From Streptomyces sp. WMMC500 (GTDB lineage: Bacteria; Actinomycetota; Actinomycetes; Streptomycetales; Streptomycetaceae), in the NCBI RefSeq assembly GCF_027497195.1, contig NZ_CP114905.1, forward strand, positions 5,653,001-5,717,000: a DNA stretch of 64,000 nt, in the 5' to 3' direction. Under the pieces are notes generated by a model, which searched no databases, was not told the DNA's origin, and saw nothing but the letters and a program-made list of their open reading frames with translations. Of the stretch, positions 14,052 to 22,485 are shown one piece after another (within the stretch, counting starts at the first letter, position 1; each line of letters starts with the position of its first letter). Both the position numbers and the translations under genes were made by a program.

Positions 14052-14946
14052 CTACGGCCACGAACTGTGGTTCGGCAGCTTCGTCACCCCCGCCGCCCGC
14101 CCACCTCAGGCGCCGGTCGAGCTGGCCCTGACGTCCGAGCGGGCCGGACTCGACTTGGTCAGCTTCCAGGACCACCCCTACCAGTCGGCGTTCCAGGACA
14201 CCTGGACCCTGATGTCGTATGTCGCGGCACGCACCGAACGGATCCGGATCAGCGGCAACGTGCTGAGTCTTCCGTTGAGGCCCCCGGCCGTACTGGCTCG
14301 CGCAGCCGCAAGCCTGGACCGTCTGACCGGCGGGCGGGTCGAACTGGGTATCGGCGCGGGTGCGTTCTGGGACGGCATCGTCGCGATGGGAGGCCGCCGG
14401 CTCCAGCCGGCCCAGGCCGTGCGGGCGGTGGAGGAAGCCGTGAGCGTGATCCGGGGGCTGTGGGCCACCGACGAGTCCGGGCCGCTCCGGATCGAGGGGG
14501 AGTTCTACCCCGTGACCGGCGCGAAGCGAGGGCCCGCACCCGCCCACCGGATTCCGATCCGCATCGGTGCCTACAAGCCGCGCATGCTCCGGCTGACCGG
14601 CCGGATCGCCGACGGCTGGCTGCCCTCCCTGGCCTACCTGCCCGATGGCCCCGCATCGCTGGACGCGATGAACGAGCAGATCGACGAGGCCGCCTCCGCC
14701 GCCGGCCGCGAGCCCGCAGCGGTCAGCCGCTTGCTCAACGTCAGCGGCCGATTCACGACCGGCGCCGGCGGCGGGCTCTTGGAGGGGACTCCTGGCGACT
14801 GGGCAGAGCAGATCGCCGATCTCGCCCTGCGATATGGCGTTTCCGGGTTCGTCCTCGCCTCGGACGAGCCTGCCGACCTGAACACCTTCGGCCACGAGGT
14901 CGCGCCGCGCGCCCGCGAACTCGTCCAGAGCGAACGCGGGGCATGA
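14044..14946 (+). CDS. LLM-class (F420 or FMN) flavin-dependent oxidoreductase
   Basis: An ATG at 14044 inside the previous gene's stop region (ATGACTGA) starts a 300-residue TIM-barrel enzyme. Family features are VSFQDHPYQSAFQDTWTLMSYVAART, PPAVLARAAASLDRLTGGRVELGIGAGAF and APAHRIPIRIGAYKPRMLRLTGR. These are typical of luciferase-like oxidoreductases that use F420 or reduced FMN. It is translationally coupled to the fused enzyme, so the two probably act in one pathway or complex. The N-terminal region (DYGHELWFGSF) resembles that of its partner (NYGHALRFGLR), suggesting duplication. The substrate is unknown. Confidence 0.88.
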   Translation: MTDYGHELWFGSFVTPAARPPQAPVELALTSERAGLDLVSFQDHPYQSAFQDTWTLMSYVAARTERIRISGNVLSLPLRPPAVLARAAASLDRLTGGRVELGIGAGAFWDGIVAMGGRRLQPAQAVRAVEEAVSVIRGLWATDESGPLRIEGEFYPVTGAKRGPAPAHRIPIRIGAYKPRMLRLTGRIADGWLPSLAYLPDGPASLDAMNEQIDEAASAAGREPAAVSRLLNVSGRFTTGAGGGLLEGTPGDWAEQIADLALRYGVSGFVLASDEPADLNTFGHEVAPRARELVQSERGA

Positions 14947-15044
14947 CGCGGCGCGCGACGGGACCGGAGGCGCGCTCGTGTGGTGGGGCGAGCCGGGTAT
15001 CGGCAAGTCGGTCGCCCCTGTCGGCTACGGCCCGGTGAGCACCT

Positions 15045-16136
15045 TCACTGCCGGAGACCGGTGCGCGAGGCCTCCTCGACCCGGGCGATCAGGCGGCTGT
15101 TGTGGACGGCGTGGTCGAATCCCGGGGTGTGGTGGGTCCCGTTCGTGAGGTCGCGCGCCAGGCTGGCATACACCTCGCTCACGTTGATGGACGCGCCCCT
15201 CCAGATCTCGGCGGCGGTGGGTCCGGTGCCGGTGGCGACCGGGCTGTCGGGCGCGGTGAAGTCCACGCTCGACGAGAGCGCGAGGTCGCCGACCTGAACA
15301 CCCGCGGGGTGATCGCCGGTCAGCTTCAGCCAGCCGTCCGACCCGCGTACTTCCAGGCTGAAGTGGGCGTCGGACGCGGGCACGCCCGCCAGGATCTGCA
15401 CCCCGACCGGCGCCCCCGAGGAGGTCTTGGCGATGGCGTCGAGGTGGTCCGGGACTTCCCGGACGGACATCGCGCCCGTGTCCACCAGCTTCACCTGCGG
15501 CCAGAGGAGTTCCGTGCGCGCATCGACTTCGGTGATGTCACCGAGAACGGCTTCGACGACATCCAGAACGTGGCCCGCCGCGATGGTCAGGAAGCTCGCT
15601 CCCGCCGCCGCCTTGTCGAAGTACTCGTACGCGCTCACCGACTCCGGGCCGTTGCCGAACGTCGTCGCAGCGACTCGTGCCGAGAGCAGCCGCGCGAGCC
15701 GGCCCTGCGCGATGATCTCCGCCGCGCGGCGGACCGAGGGATTCAGCCGGCCCTGCAGACCGATCGCCGTGTGGAGCGAGCCGGCCGCGCCGGCCATCTC
15801 TTCCGTCTGCGCAACGGTCGCGCCCAGCGGAGACTCCGCATACACGGCCTTGTTCGCCGCGAGGGCCGCCAGGACGAGGTCGCGGTGTGCCGGGACCTTG
15901 ACAGCCACGGTGATGAGGTCGATCGACGGATCGCGGATGAGGTCGAACGGATCGGCGAACCAGCGCTCGGCGCCGAACGCTTCGGCCGCGTTGCGGGCAC
16001 TCTCCTCGTGCCGTGTCGCCACCCCCGCCAGGTGGAGGTCCGGCTGTGCCGCCAGCGCGGGGATGTGCGATGCCCCGGCCCAGCTCGCCTTTGTGTCCGC
16101 ACCGATAATGCCGACACGAATCACGCTGCTTGACAT
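15045..16136 (-). CDS. Gfo/Idh/MocA-family oxidoreductase
   Basis: The 363-residue protein starts at an ATG at 16136. A Rossmann motif VGIIGADTKASWAGASHIPAL is at residues 8-28, then VAVKVPAHRDLVLAALAANKAVYAESPLG, the E-x-P region where the family usually has E-K-P. A C-terminal alpha/beta domain includes AAAGASFLTIAAGHVLDVVEAVLGD. Lys of EKP is replaced by Ser, as in some family members, which may alter catalysis. It probably reduces or oxidises a sugar-like or cyclic alcohol with NAD(P). The gene precedes the aldo-keto reductase on the same strand side with a 90-bp gap between them. Confidence 0.88.
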   Translation of the reverse strand: MSSSVIRVGIIGADTKASWAGASHIPALAAQPDLHLAGVATRHEESARNAAEAFGAERWFADPFDLIRDPSIDLITVAVKVPAHRDLVLAALAANKAVYAESPLGATVAQTEEMAGAAGSLHTAIGLQGRLNPSVRRAAEIIAQGRLARLLSARVAATTFGNGPESVSAYEYFDKAAAGASFLTIAAGHVLDVVEAVLGDITEVDARTELLWPQVKLVDTGAMSVREVPDHLDAIAKTSSGAPVGVQILAGVPASDAHFSLEVRGSDGWLKLTGDHPAGVQVGDLALSSSVDFTAPDSPVATGTGPTAAEIWRGASINVSEVYASLARDLTNGTHHTPGFDHAVHNSRLIARVEEASRTGLRQ

Positions 16137-16226
16137 GTCGTAGTGCTCCGCTTCTTTCCTTGCAGAAGGAATGACGTGGATCAGCCCGGTCCGCCACTTG
16201 CGGCGTGGACCGACCCGGTGCTTGTC

Positions 16227-17198
16227 TCACTGGTCGATGGCGGCCATGTCGGGCTCGGAATGGCGTTCTCCCGACGCCGGTGTGAGGTTTTTGAGACGGG
16301 TGATCTGGTCTGCGGTGAGCCGGATTCCATCGGCGGCGGTGTTCTCCTCAAGCCGGTCGATGTGCTTCGTCCCCGGAACAGGGGCGATGCCGTCTCCCTG
16401 AGCGAGCAACCAGGCCAGAGCGACCTGCGCGGGCGTGGCCGCCACCTCATCGGCGATCTCGCGTACCTGGTCGACGATGCGCAGATTGCGCGTGAGGTTG
16501 TCGCCGGTGAACCGAGGATTGGTACGACGCCAGTCGGCGGCGTCCAGGCCGTCCAGGGTGCGGATGCCGCCGGTGAGAAAGCCGTGCCCCAGCGGTGCAT
16601 AGGGAACCAGTCCGATGCCGAGCTCACGCAGCGTGGGCAGCACGTCGGCCTCGGGGTCTCGTGTCCACAGCGAGTACTCGGTCTGGACGGCGGCCAGTGG
16701 GTGAACCGCATGGGCCCGGCGGATGGTCGCCGCAGCCGCCTCCGACAGCCCGATATGGCGGACCTTGCCGGCGTCCACCAACTCACTCAACGCTCCCACC
16801 GTCTCCTCGATGGGAGTGCCCGGGTCGACCCGGTGTTGGTAGTACAGGTCGATGTGGTCGGTTCCGAGCCGCCGCAGCGACCCGTCAACGGCCGCGCGAA
16901 CGTTGGCGGGGGTGCTGTCCGGGCCCGGTCGGCCGGTGTGGGAGACGAGGCCGAACTTGGTGGCGAGAACGACCTCGTCCCGGCGCTTCCTGACCGCGCG
17001 GCCCACCAGTTCCTCGTTGACGTAGGGCCCGTACACCTCGGCGGTGTCCAGATGGGTGACGCCGAGATCCACAGCGCGCTGAAGGGTACGGATCGACCGG
17101 GCGTCGTCCCGGCCGGCGCCGGTGTAGAACGCGGACATGCCCATGGCACCCAGGCCGATGCGCGAGACCTCGAGCTCTCCGAGCGACGTGAACTGCAT
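16227..17198 (-). CDS. Aldo-keto reductase
   Basis: The start is taken as the ATG at 17198, preceded by AAAGGA; an in-frame ATG at 17222 is less well placed. The 323-residue TIM-barrel protein has the AKR tetrad region [18 protein letters not shown] (Asp, Tyr), LATKFGLVS (Lys) and [10 protein letters not shown] (His), and ends in the cofactor region [17 protein letters not shown]. It reduces aldehydes or ketones with NADPH. It diverges from a MarR regulator gene across two palindromic sites and is the likely target of that regulator. Confidence 0.92.
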   Translation of the reverse strand: MQFTSLGELEVSRIGLGAMGMSAFYTGAGRDDARSIRTLQRAVDLGVTHLDTAEVYGPYVNEELVGRAVRKRRDEVVLATKFGLVSHTGRPGPDSTPANVRAAVDGSLRRLGTDHIDLYYQHRVDPGTPIEETVGALSELVDAGKVRHIGLSEAAAATIRRAHAVHPLAAVQTEYSLWTRDPEADVLPTLRELGIGLVPYAPLGHGFLTGGIRTLDGLDAADWRRTNPRFTGDNLTRNLRIVDQVREIADEVAATPAQVALAWLLAQGDGIAPVPGTKHIDRLEENTAADGIRLTADQITRLKNLTPASGERHSEPDMAAIDQ

Positions 17199-17286
17199 CG
17201 GTTTGTCCTTTCCCGTATCCATCCGGCGGCCCCGCCACGGCGCACTGCGCCGCCAGCGGTGACGCGCTCAGGTGGCAGCGAAGAAC

Positions 17287-17327
17287 TTGATGCGTCAATA
17301 ACTACACGGTCAAACTTGACGCGTCAA
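17287..17327. promoter_or_regulatory. Tandem MarR-type operators between AKR and MarR genes
   Basis: TTGACGCGTCAA at 17316-17327 is a perfect 12-base palindrome, and TTGATGCGTCAA at 17287-17298 is the same site with one change. Their centres are 29 bases apart. They lie just before the MarR start (17350) and in the AKR promoter, consistent with autorepression and control of the reductase. Confidence 0.7.
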
Positions 17328-17349
17328 CAAGGGGTCCTAGTATGGCCTC

Positions 17350-18006
17350 ATGGCGAGTACCGCAGACGGCACCAACGGGCGACGCCGCCGACGTCCGCAG
17401 AACGGGTCGGCGCCCGGGGCAACGGCGCCTGCCGAAGGAGGCTCCGGCTCGGAAGAGCCCACTGGCCCGGTTGCCGAAACGCGATGGCTGAACGAAGAGG
17501 AGCGGGCGGCATGGCTGGCCAACTCCGCGATCATGATCAGCCTGCCGGCCGCGCTGGACGCGCGGATGCAGCGCGAGGCTCGGCTGACCTTCTTCGAGTA
17601 CATGGTGCTCTCCGTCCTCTCCGAACAGCCGGCTCGCACACTGCAGATGAGCGCCCTGGCCGCGCGAACGGCGGCGTCGCTGTCGCGGCTGTCGCACGTC
17701 GTCGGACGGCTGGAGAAGCGCGGACTCCTCGCACGGGCCCGGATCCCCGGTTCCGGGAGACGCACCAACGCGACGCTGACCGATGCCGGTTACGAGGTGG
17801 TCGTGGCAGCGGCGCCGGGACATGTCGCCGCAGTCCGCGAGTACCTGATCGATGAACTCGAGCCCCACGAGCTGGCGACACTGCGCCGCATCGGCGCCGC
17901 GGTCGACTCCGCCATCAAGCGCGAACAGCTCGGCGCGGGCTCTGCGGCGCCGACTCCGCCCGAAACACCGACGACCCGCGGTGGACGGCGGCGTACCGCG
18001 GACTGA
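17350..18006 (+). CDS. MarR-family transcriptional regulator
   Basis: The 218-residue protein starts at the ATG at 17350. After a low-complexity, positively charged N-terminal tail (residues 1-45), the MarR winged-helix domain runs about 60-185: LTFFEYMVLSVLSEQPARTLQMS, AARTAASLSRLSHVVGRLEKRGL (recognition helix) and GSGRRTNATLTDAGYEVV (wing). The tail at each end is longer than in typical MarR proteins of about 150 residues. It diverges from the aldo-keto reductase and two palindromic operators lie between. No cysteine sensor is seen, so the inducer is unknown. Confidence 0.9.
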   Translation: MASTADGTNGRRRRRPQNGSAPGATAPAEGGSGSEEPTGPVAETRWLNEEERAAWLANSAIMISLPAALDARMQREARLTFFEYMVLSVLSEQPARTLQMSALAARTAASLSRLSHVVGRLEKRGLLARARIPGSGRRTNATLTDAGYEVVVAAAPGHVAAVREYLIDELEPHELATLRRIGAAVDSAIKREQLGAGSAAPTPPETPTTRGGRRRTAD

Positions 18007-18110
18007 TGCAGGAGCAGCGCCACGCGACGGTGACGCCGGCTACTTCCGGCTCTTCCGGCAGGGGCCGCCGGCCCGGTGGCCGGAGGGGCGGATGCGGATG
18101 ACTGAACTGA

Positions 18111-18166
18111 CGCGGTGGCCGGGGCGAGGGTCCGGGGTGCCCGGGACAGTCCAGCGGGCGGGTGGG
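18111..18166. repeat. Direct repeat, copy B (far end of the redox island)
   Basis: This stretch matches 9981-10035 at roughly 45 of 55 positions by eye, in the same orientation. It lies between the MarR gene and the terminator of the beta-helix gene. Confidence 0.6.
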
Positions 18167-18200
18167 CTGGTCCGGTGGGTGGGGTTGTCGGGTCCCCGGT

Positions 18201-18235
18201 GCCGCGTGCCGTGCCCCCGGGGGCCGGCACGCGGC
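18201..18235. terminator. GC-rich terminator of the beta-helix gene
   Basis: GCCGCGTGCCG (18201-18211) and CGGCACGCGGC (18225-18235) form a perfect 11-base stem enclosing a C/G-run. It lies 11 bases past the minus-strand gene's stop. Confidence 0.7.
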
Positions 18236-18246
18236 GGGGGGCCTGG

Positions 18247-20022
18247 TCAGGGGTAGCTGACCAGGTTGGCCACGTTTGTCTGGGGGTTCGACGGGCCGCC
18301 CGTGTCGTTGATGACGTGGTTGATCGTTCCCGTGCCGCCCAGGGACACGGTCACCATGCTGCGGAACGTCACCTCCGGGTGCTGCGGTGCCTCAATGGCG
18401 CGTTCCGCCGTGACCGACGGGTTGGCGCTGAAGAAGCAGTAGCTGCCCAGGCCGTGGGCCTCGTGGCTGGTGACGGAGTCGGCCACCTTGTACGCGGGGT
18501 AGCCCAGGGTGTCGCCGTTCATCCAGGCGCCCTGGTCCGGCGGGTCGTACGGCATCTCGTTCTGGTAGAAGTACGTGCGCCCGCCGTTGCCGTTCCAGAT
18601 CGTCTGGGTCTTCTGGTAGTGCTCGACGAAGAGGCCGTACATGGTGACGTCGTCGCCGTTGACCACCAGGCCCGTGTCGGCCGTGTTGGTGCCCCAGCCG
18701 ATGCCGTCCCCGTGGTCGCCGCGCCACAGCCACAGGTGGTCGGCGATCACGTCGGAGCTGTTGACGACCAGGCTGGTGGTCGCCTTGCCCACGCCGGGGC
18801 CGCCGATGCGGAAGAACACGTCGTGCAGCGAGATCGGGTCGGCCGCGTGGTCCTGGCCCGAGCCCTCGGTGCCGATCGTCATCAGGGTCTCGGAGTTGTC
18901 GGGGCCGGCGTCGACGAGCAGGCCCGCGATCCTGACGCCGTCGACGTCCGCGACCGTGATCGCGGTGATGCCGCCGTCCGGGATGAGCGTGGCCAGGCCG
19001 AGGCCCAGGACGACGGTGCCGGGTTCGGTGACGTTCAGGGGCTGGTCGAGGTGGTAGACGCCCGGGGTGAACAGCAGGTGCCGGCCCTGGGACAGGGCGT
19101 CGTTCAGCTCCGTCGTGGGGGTGTCCGGGGTGGCGATGAGGAAGTCGCCGATCGGTACGGACTCGCCCTCGGTGCCCGACGCCCAACTGATGCCCTGGCT
19201 GTCCGTGCGCAGCGCGGGGACGAAGACGTGGAAGTCGCCGGCGTCGTCGGCGTACAGGAAGGGCTTCTCGCGTACCAGCGGCGTGCTGTCGACGCGGGTG
19301 TACGGCGGGTCGGGGAAGTCGCCGCCGGGGGCGTTGACGGCGCCGACGAAGACCATGTTCCAGTTCGAGCCGTCCCAGCTCGCCCACTCGGTGTTCCGGG
19401 ACAGCCACTGCTGCTGCGAGCCGGACCGCACCTGGCCGTCGATCTTCGTGTCGGCCATGAAGCCCCCGCTGGACCAGCCGCCGTCGTCCAGCACCAGGTC
19501 GCCGCGCACGTGCATGCGGCGGTACGGGGCGGCCTGGGAGACCGCCCAGCGGTCGGCGCCGCCCGCGGGGGTGACGGAGAGGTTCTCGGCGCAGCGCCAG
19601 AAGTTGTGCGTGGCGTTGCCGTCGAACCAGTCGGCCTCGACGTGCACGGCTCCCTGGATCGTGACGTCGTCGGGCGAGAGGCCGAGGCCGGCGACGTGGG
19701 TGTAGTAGCCGACGTTGACGTCCACGTCGTACGTACCGGGGAGGAAGAGGAACGCGTGCCTGCCGGGGCCGAACTGGGCGGTCTCCTGCTCGGCGAAGAC
19801 CGCGTCCACCCGGTCCTGGATCTCCTGGGCGGACATCGACGGGTCGAAGATCGCGACGTTCGGGCCCAGGTCGGGGGCGGCGGCCGGGCGGGCGGACGCG
19901 GTGTCGCCCGGTCCCGCCAGCGCCTTTGCGGCGCCGAAGACCCCGGCGCCGACGGGGGCGAGGGCGAGGGAGGCGAGGACCGTGCGCCGGGTGGTGCCGC
20001 GCGGGGTGGCGTGTTCTGCCAT
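18247..20022 (-). CDS. Tat-exported parallel beta-helix protein
   Basis: The 591-residue protein starts MAEHATPRGTTRRTVLASLA, a twin-arginine signal followed by a hydrophobic stretch and an Ala-rich cleavage region near residue 36, so it should be exported folded. The mature part has repeated short strands (DDVTIQGAVHVEADW, DVDGVRIAGLLVDAG, SDVIADHLWLWRGDH, DDVTMYGLFVEHYQ). These are typical of right-handed beta-helix proteins of the pectate-lyase superfamily. Similar Streptomyces proteins are often labelled adenylyl cyclase or coagulation-factor-like, without basis that I can see. A carbohydrate-related role is likely but the catalytic residues are unclear. A palindrome at 20170 may control it. 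Confidence 0.75.
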   Translation of the reverse strand: MAEHATPRGTTRRTVLASLALAPVGAGVFGAAKALAGPGDTASARPAAAPDLGPNVAIFDPSMSAQEIQDRVDAVFAEQETAQFGPGRHAFLFLPGTYDVDVNVGYYTHVAGLGLSPDDVTIQGAVHVEADWFDGNATHNFWRCAENLSVTPAGGADRWAVSQAAPYRRMHVRGDLVLDDGGWSSGGFMADTKIDGQVRSGSQQQWLSRNTEWASWDGSNWNMVFVGAVNAPGGDFPDPPYTRVDSTPLVREKPFLYADDAGDFHVFVPALRTDSQGISWASGTEGESVPIGDFLIATPDTPTTELNDALSQGRHLLFTPGVYHLDQPLNVTEPGTVVLGLGLATLIPDGGITAITVADVDGVRIAGLLVDAGPDNSETLMTIGTEGSGQDHAADPISLHDVFFRIGGPGVGKATTSLVVNSSDVIADHLWLWRGDHGDGIGWGTNTADTGLVVNGDDVTMYGLFVEHYQKTQTIWNGNGGRTYFYQNEMPYDPPDQGAWMNGDTLGYPAYKVADSVTSHEAHGLGSYCFFSANPSVTAERAIEAPQHPEVTFRSMVTVSLGGTGTINHVINDTGGPSNPQTNVANLVSYP

Positions 20023-20169
20023 GGTGTCGAACCTCGGTGTGGGGGGTGGGGGGTGGACGCGATGGCCGGCCGGGGGAGGGATGCGCCGCCCGCGGCTCTC
20101 GGCGCCGATGCCACGCGCATGACAGCTTGAGGGGGACCGGCTCGCGCCGGAAGCTGTGAGGTACAGGAG

Positions 20170-20190
20170 TTAATTCACGTAGTGAGTTAA
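20170..20190. promoter_or_regulatory. Near-perfect palindromic operator upstream of the beta-helix gene
   Basis: Arms TTAATTCAC and GTGAGTTAA around GTA (20170-20190) differ at one position. The site is AT-rich in a GC-rich setting and lies about 150 bases upstream of the minus-strand start. The cognate repressor is not in the neighbourhood. Confidence 0.55.
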
Positions 20191-20303
20191 GGGGGTGGCG
20201 GTGGGGGTGTCAAGGGTCAGGTACGGACCAATGGCGGGCCTTGCGCTTCGGCCGCCGGGCCTCCGAACGGCCGCCGCGCCCTGGGGAGATGACGTACGGG
20301 GGG

Positions 20304-22346
20304 TCATGCCGGGGGCCTCTCGTCAGGTGCGGGGAGGCGCAGGGTGTCCTGTTCACCGTCGGGCCACGTCACCTCCGTGAACAGGGTGGTCCCCTCGCCA
20401 CGGACGGTGATCCGGGGGAGCGCCGCGGGGTCGCCGGCGCCGAGGTGGATCAGGGCGACGTGGACGGTGCCGTGGGCGGCCGGGCCCGCGGTTTCGAGGA
20501 CGGGGGTGGCGGACGCGGGGCCGAGGGCGTTGCTGTCGGTGCCCGGGATCACGGTGGCGTGGGGCAGCCCCGCGGCGCCGGTGACGAGCGAGACCAGGCC
20601 GTCCGCGCCGGCCACGCGCGCCGTGCCCGGGGGCGTACGGTCCGCGGTGGGCCCGGACTGCGCGTCGACCGCCAGGGCCCAGCCGCCGATACGCAGGACG
20701 TGCCCGGTCGTTGCGTCGTCGCCGGTGGCGGGGTGCGTCGCGGAGTCGTCCACCGAGCCCGCCGCGGAGTCCCCGGCAGAGTCCGCCGCCGAGTCCCCCG
20801 CCGGGTCGACGCGCACCGCCCGCACCTCCACCGAGCCCCGCAGCGCGGAGCCCACGGTGATCCACGGCCCGGGCGCGTACGCCGTGTCCGGGCCGCCGAT
20901 GGGGGCCCACGTGGCGTCCGCCGGCCAGTGGGCCCGGCTGCGGGACACGGCGGTGGTCTCGCCGACCGCGAGCCTGGTCGACGGGCGGCGGTGCGAGGCG
21001 CGGCCGGCGGCGTCGAGGAGGACCACCGCGTTGTCGAGCGGGTCGGCGTCCGCGCAGGCGCCCGGGCCCGCGGTGGGGTCGCCGGGCGTCTCGGGCGCGG
21101 TGTGGGTGGAGTAGGCGAAGCGCGCGTAGCAGGGGTCGTCCGCGTGGGGGCGGGCCGGATCGGCGTGGTCGCCGCCGTGGTTGACGACCCGTACGACACC
21201 GTCGGCGGCCGTGCCGGAGACGAGCCAGCCGGGCGCCGGCAGCGAGCGGGAGACGTCGGCCCGCTCGACGGCGAGGGGGACCTCCGGCTCTGTCCACACC
21301 GGGTGGTCGGGCGGCAGGGCGAGGCCGATGAAGCCCTTGCTCGCCCAGTACGGGGACGCAGGACCGGAGTACGTCTGGAGGATGCCGCGGTACGGCCGGT
21401 GCCAGCCGAGCGTGAGCAGCCCGTGCTCGTCGGTGGCGCCGTGCGCCGTGAAGTGGTCGAGCACGCGGTTCGCGAGGGCGCGGGTCTCCCCCGGGGCGAG
21501 CGGCGTGGCGTCGAAGAGCGCGCCGGTCCACAGCGAGGCGAGCGCGGCGTGCCGGTACGTCAGCGAGCGGCCCTGGACGAGGGGGGAGCCGTTGGCGCCG
21601 ACGAGGACCCGCTGGTCCGCGAGGAAGCGGGCGAGCCGCGCCCGGTAGCGGTCGAGCAGCCCGGCCGGCGCCGCGTCGCCGAGGATGCGGCAGAACCACA
21701 GGGGGTACAGGTGCATCGCCCACCCGTTGTAGTGGTCGAAGTTGCGGCGCTCGCCGCCGGCCAGGCCGTCGGAGTACCACCCCTCGCCCGCGTACCAGCC
21801 GTCGGTCAGCGCGATGGTCCGGTCGAGGTCCTCCTGCCGCCAGGCGCCGCCCGCGGTACGGGCGAACGCCTCGGTGACGCCCTGGAACCAGACCCAGTTG
21901 TTGCCGATCATCGGGTCCCCGACCATCGGGGCCAGCCAGTCCAGGACGCGCCGGCGCACCCTGTCCGGCAGCCGGTCCCAGATCCAGGGGCGCGTCTCGT
22001 GCAGCGCGAGCGCGACGGAGGCGGCCTCGACCTTGGCCTGGGGGCACTCGGCGAAAACCGGCCAGCGCCGCGGGTGGTCCGGGTCCGTGCCGGCGGTCAG
22101 GCCGGCCGCGTACCAGCCGGCGAGGTCGTGCGGGTCGGCGCCCGCCGCCCCCGCCAGCCGGAAGGCGGCCAGCAGGAACGTGCGCGCGAACCCTTCGAGT
22201 CCGTCGCTCCGCGTGCCGCTGACGCTCGGCACGCCGGGCAGGTCGATGAGGGAGTGCCCGTCGGTGGCGTACGGCCGCACGGCGAGCAGCATGCGGTCGG
22301 CGGTCTGCTCCCAGTGGGCGCGGGCTTCCGTCGCGGTACGGCGCAT
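20304..22346 (-). CDS. DUF2264 domain-containing protein
   Basis: The start is placed at the ATG at 22346; a GTG at 22355 is the alternative and lies very close to GAGGAG. The 680-residue product has a helical N-terminal half with WPVFAECPQAKVEAASVALAL, IGNNWVWFQGVTEAFARTAGG and RRNFDHYNGWAMHLYPLWF. These are hallmarks of DUF2264, an alpha-alpha barrel related to unsaturated glycoside hydrolases. The C-terminal half is beta-rich. A low-complexity insert (GDSAADSAGDSAAGS) lies about residues 550-570. There is no signal peptide, so it should act in the cytoplasm, possibly on oligosaccharides or lyase products. It diverges from the secreted DUF6351 hydrolase. Confidence 0.82.
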   Translation of the reverse strand: MRRTATEARAHWEQTADRMLLAVRPYATDGHSLIDLPGVPSVSGTRSDGLEGFARTFLLAAFRLAGAAGADPHDLAGWYAAGLTAGTDPDHPRRWPVFAECPQAKVEAASVALALHETRPWIWDRLPDRVRRRVLDWLAPMVGDPMIGNNWVWFQGVTEAFARTAGGAWRQEDLDRTIALTDGWYAGEGWYSDGLAGGERRNFDHYNGWAMHLYPLWFCRILGDAAPAGLLDRYRARLARFLADQRVLVGANGSPLVQGRSLTYRHAALASLWTGALFDATPLAPGETRALANRVLDHFTAHGATDEHGLLTLGWHRPYRGILQTYSGPASPYWASKGFIGLALPPDHPVWTEPEVPLAVERADVSRSLPAPGWLVSGTAADGVVRVVNHGGDHADPARPHADDPCYARFAYSTHTAPETPGDPTAGPGACADADPLDNAVVLLDAAGRASHRRPSTRLAVGETTAVSRSRAHWPADATWAPIGGPDTAYAPGPWITVGSALRGSVEVRAVRVDPAGDSAADSAGDSAAGSVDDSATHPATGDDATTGHVLRIGGWALAVDAQSGPTADRTPPGTARVAGADGLVSLVTGAAGLPHATVIPGTDSNALGPASATPVLETAGPAAHGTVHVALIHLGAGDPAALPRITVRGEGTTLFTEVTWPDGEQDTLRLPAPDERPPA

Positions 22347-22434
22347 CAGTAGCACATCTCCTCTGCCGGTCCGAACTAGCCACGCATCGTACGGGCGCGC
22401 GGGAGCCGTGACGTGTCGTCTTTTCCGGGGCGAA

Positions 22435-22462
22435 TTGAACGCGTACGGTCAAGTTGTAGACC
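22435..22462 (+). promoter_or_regulatory. Candidate promoter of the DUF6351 gene
   Basis: TTGAAC (22435-22440) and TAGACC (22457-22462) are 16 bases apart, 24 bases before the ATG at 22486. The leader would be short and carries CGGAGGA as ribosome site. Confidence 0.4.
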
Positions 22463-22485
22463 GCAACGAACCGGAGGACTCCTGC

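Noticed and set aside
18115..20130. A 671-codon plus-strand frame
   Set aside because: It lies opposite the Tat beta-helix gene and has low-complexity Val/Gly/Arg content without motifs.
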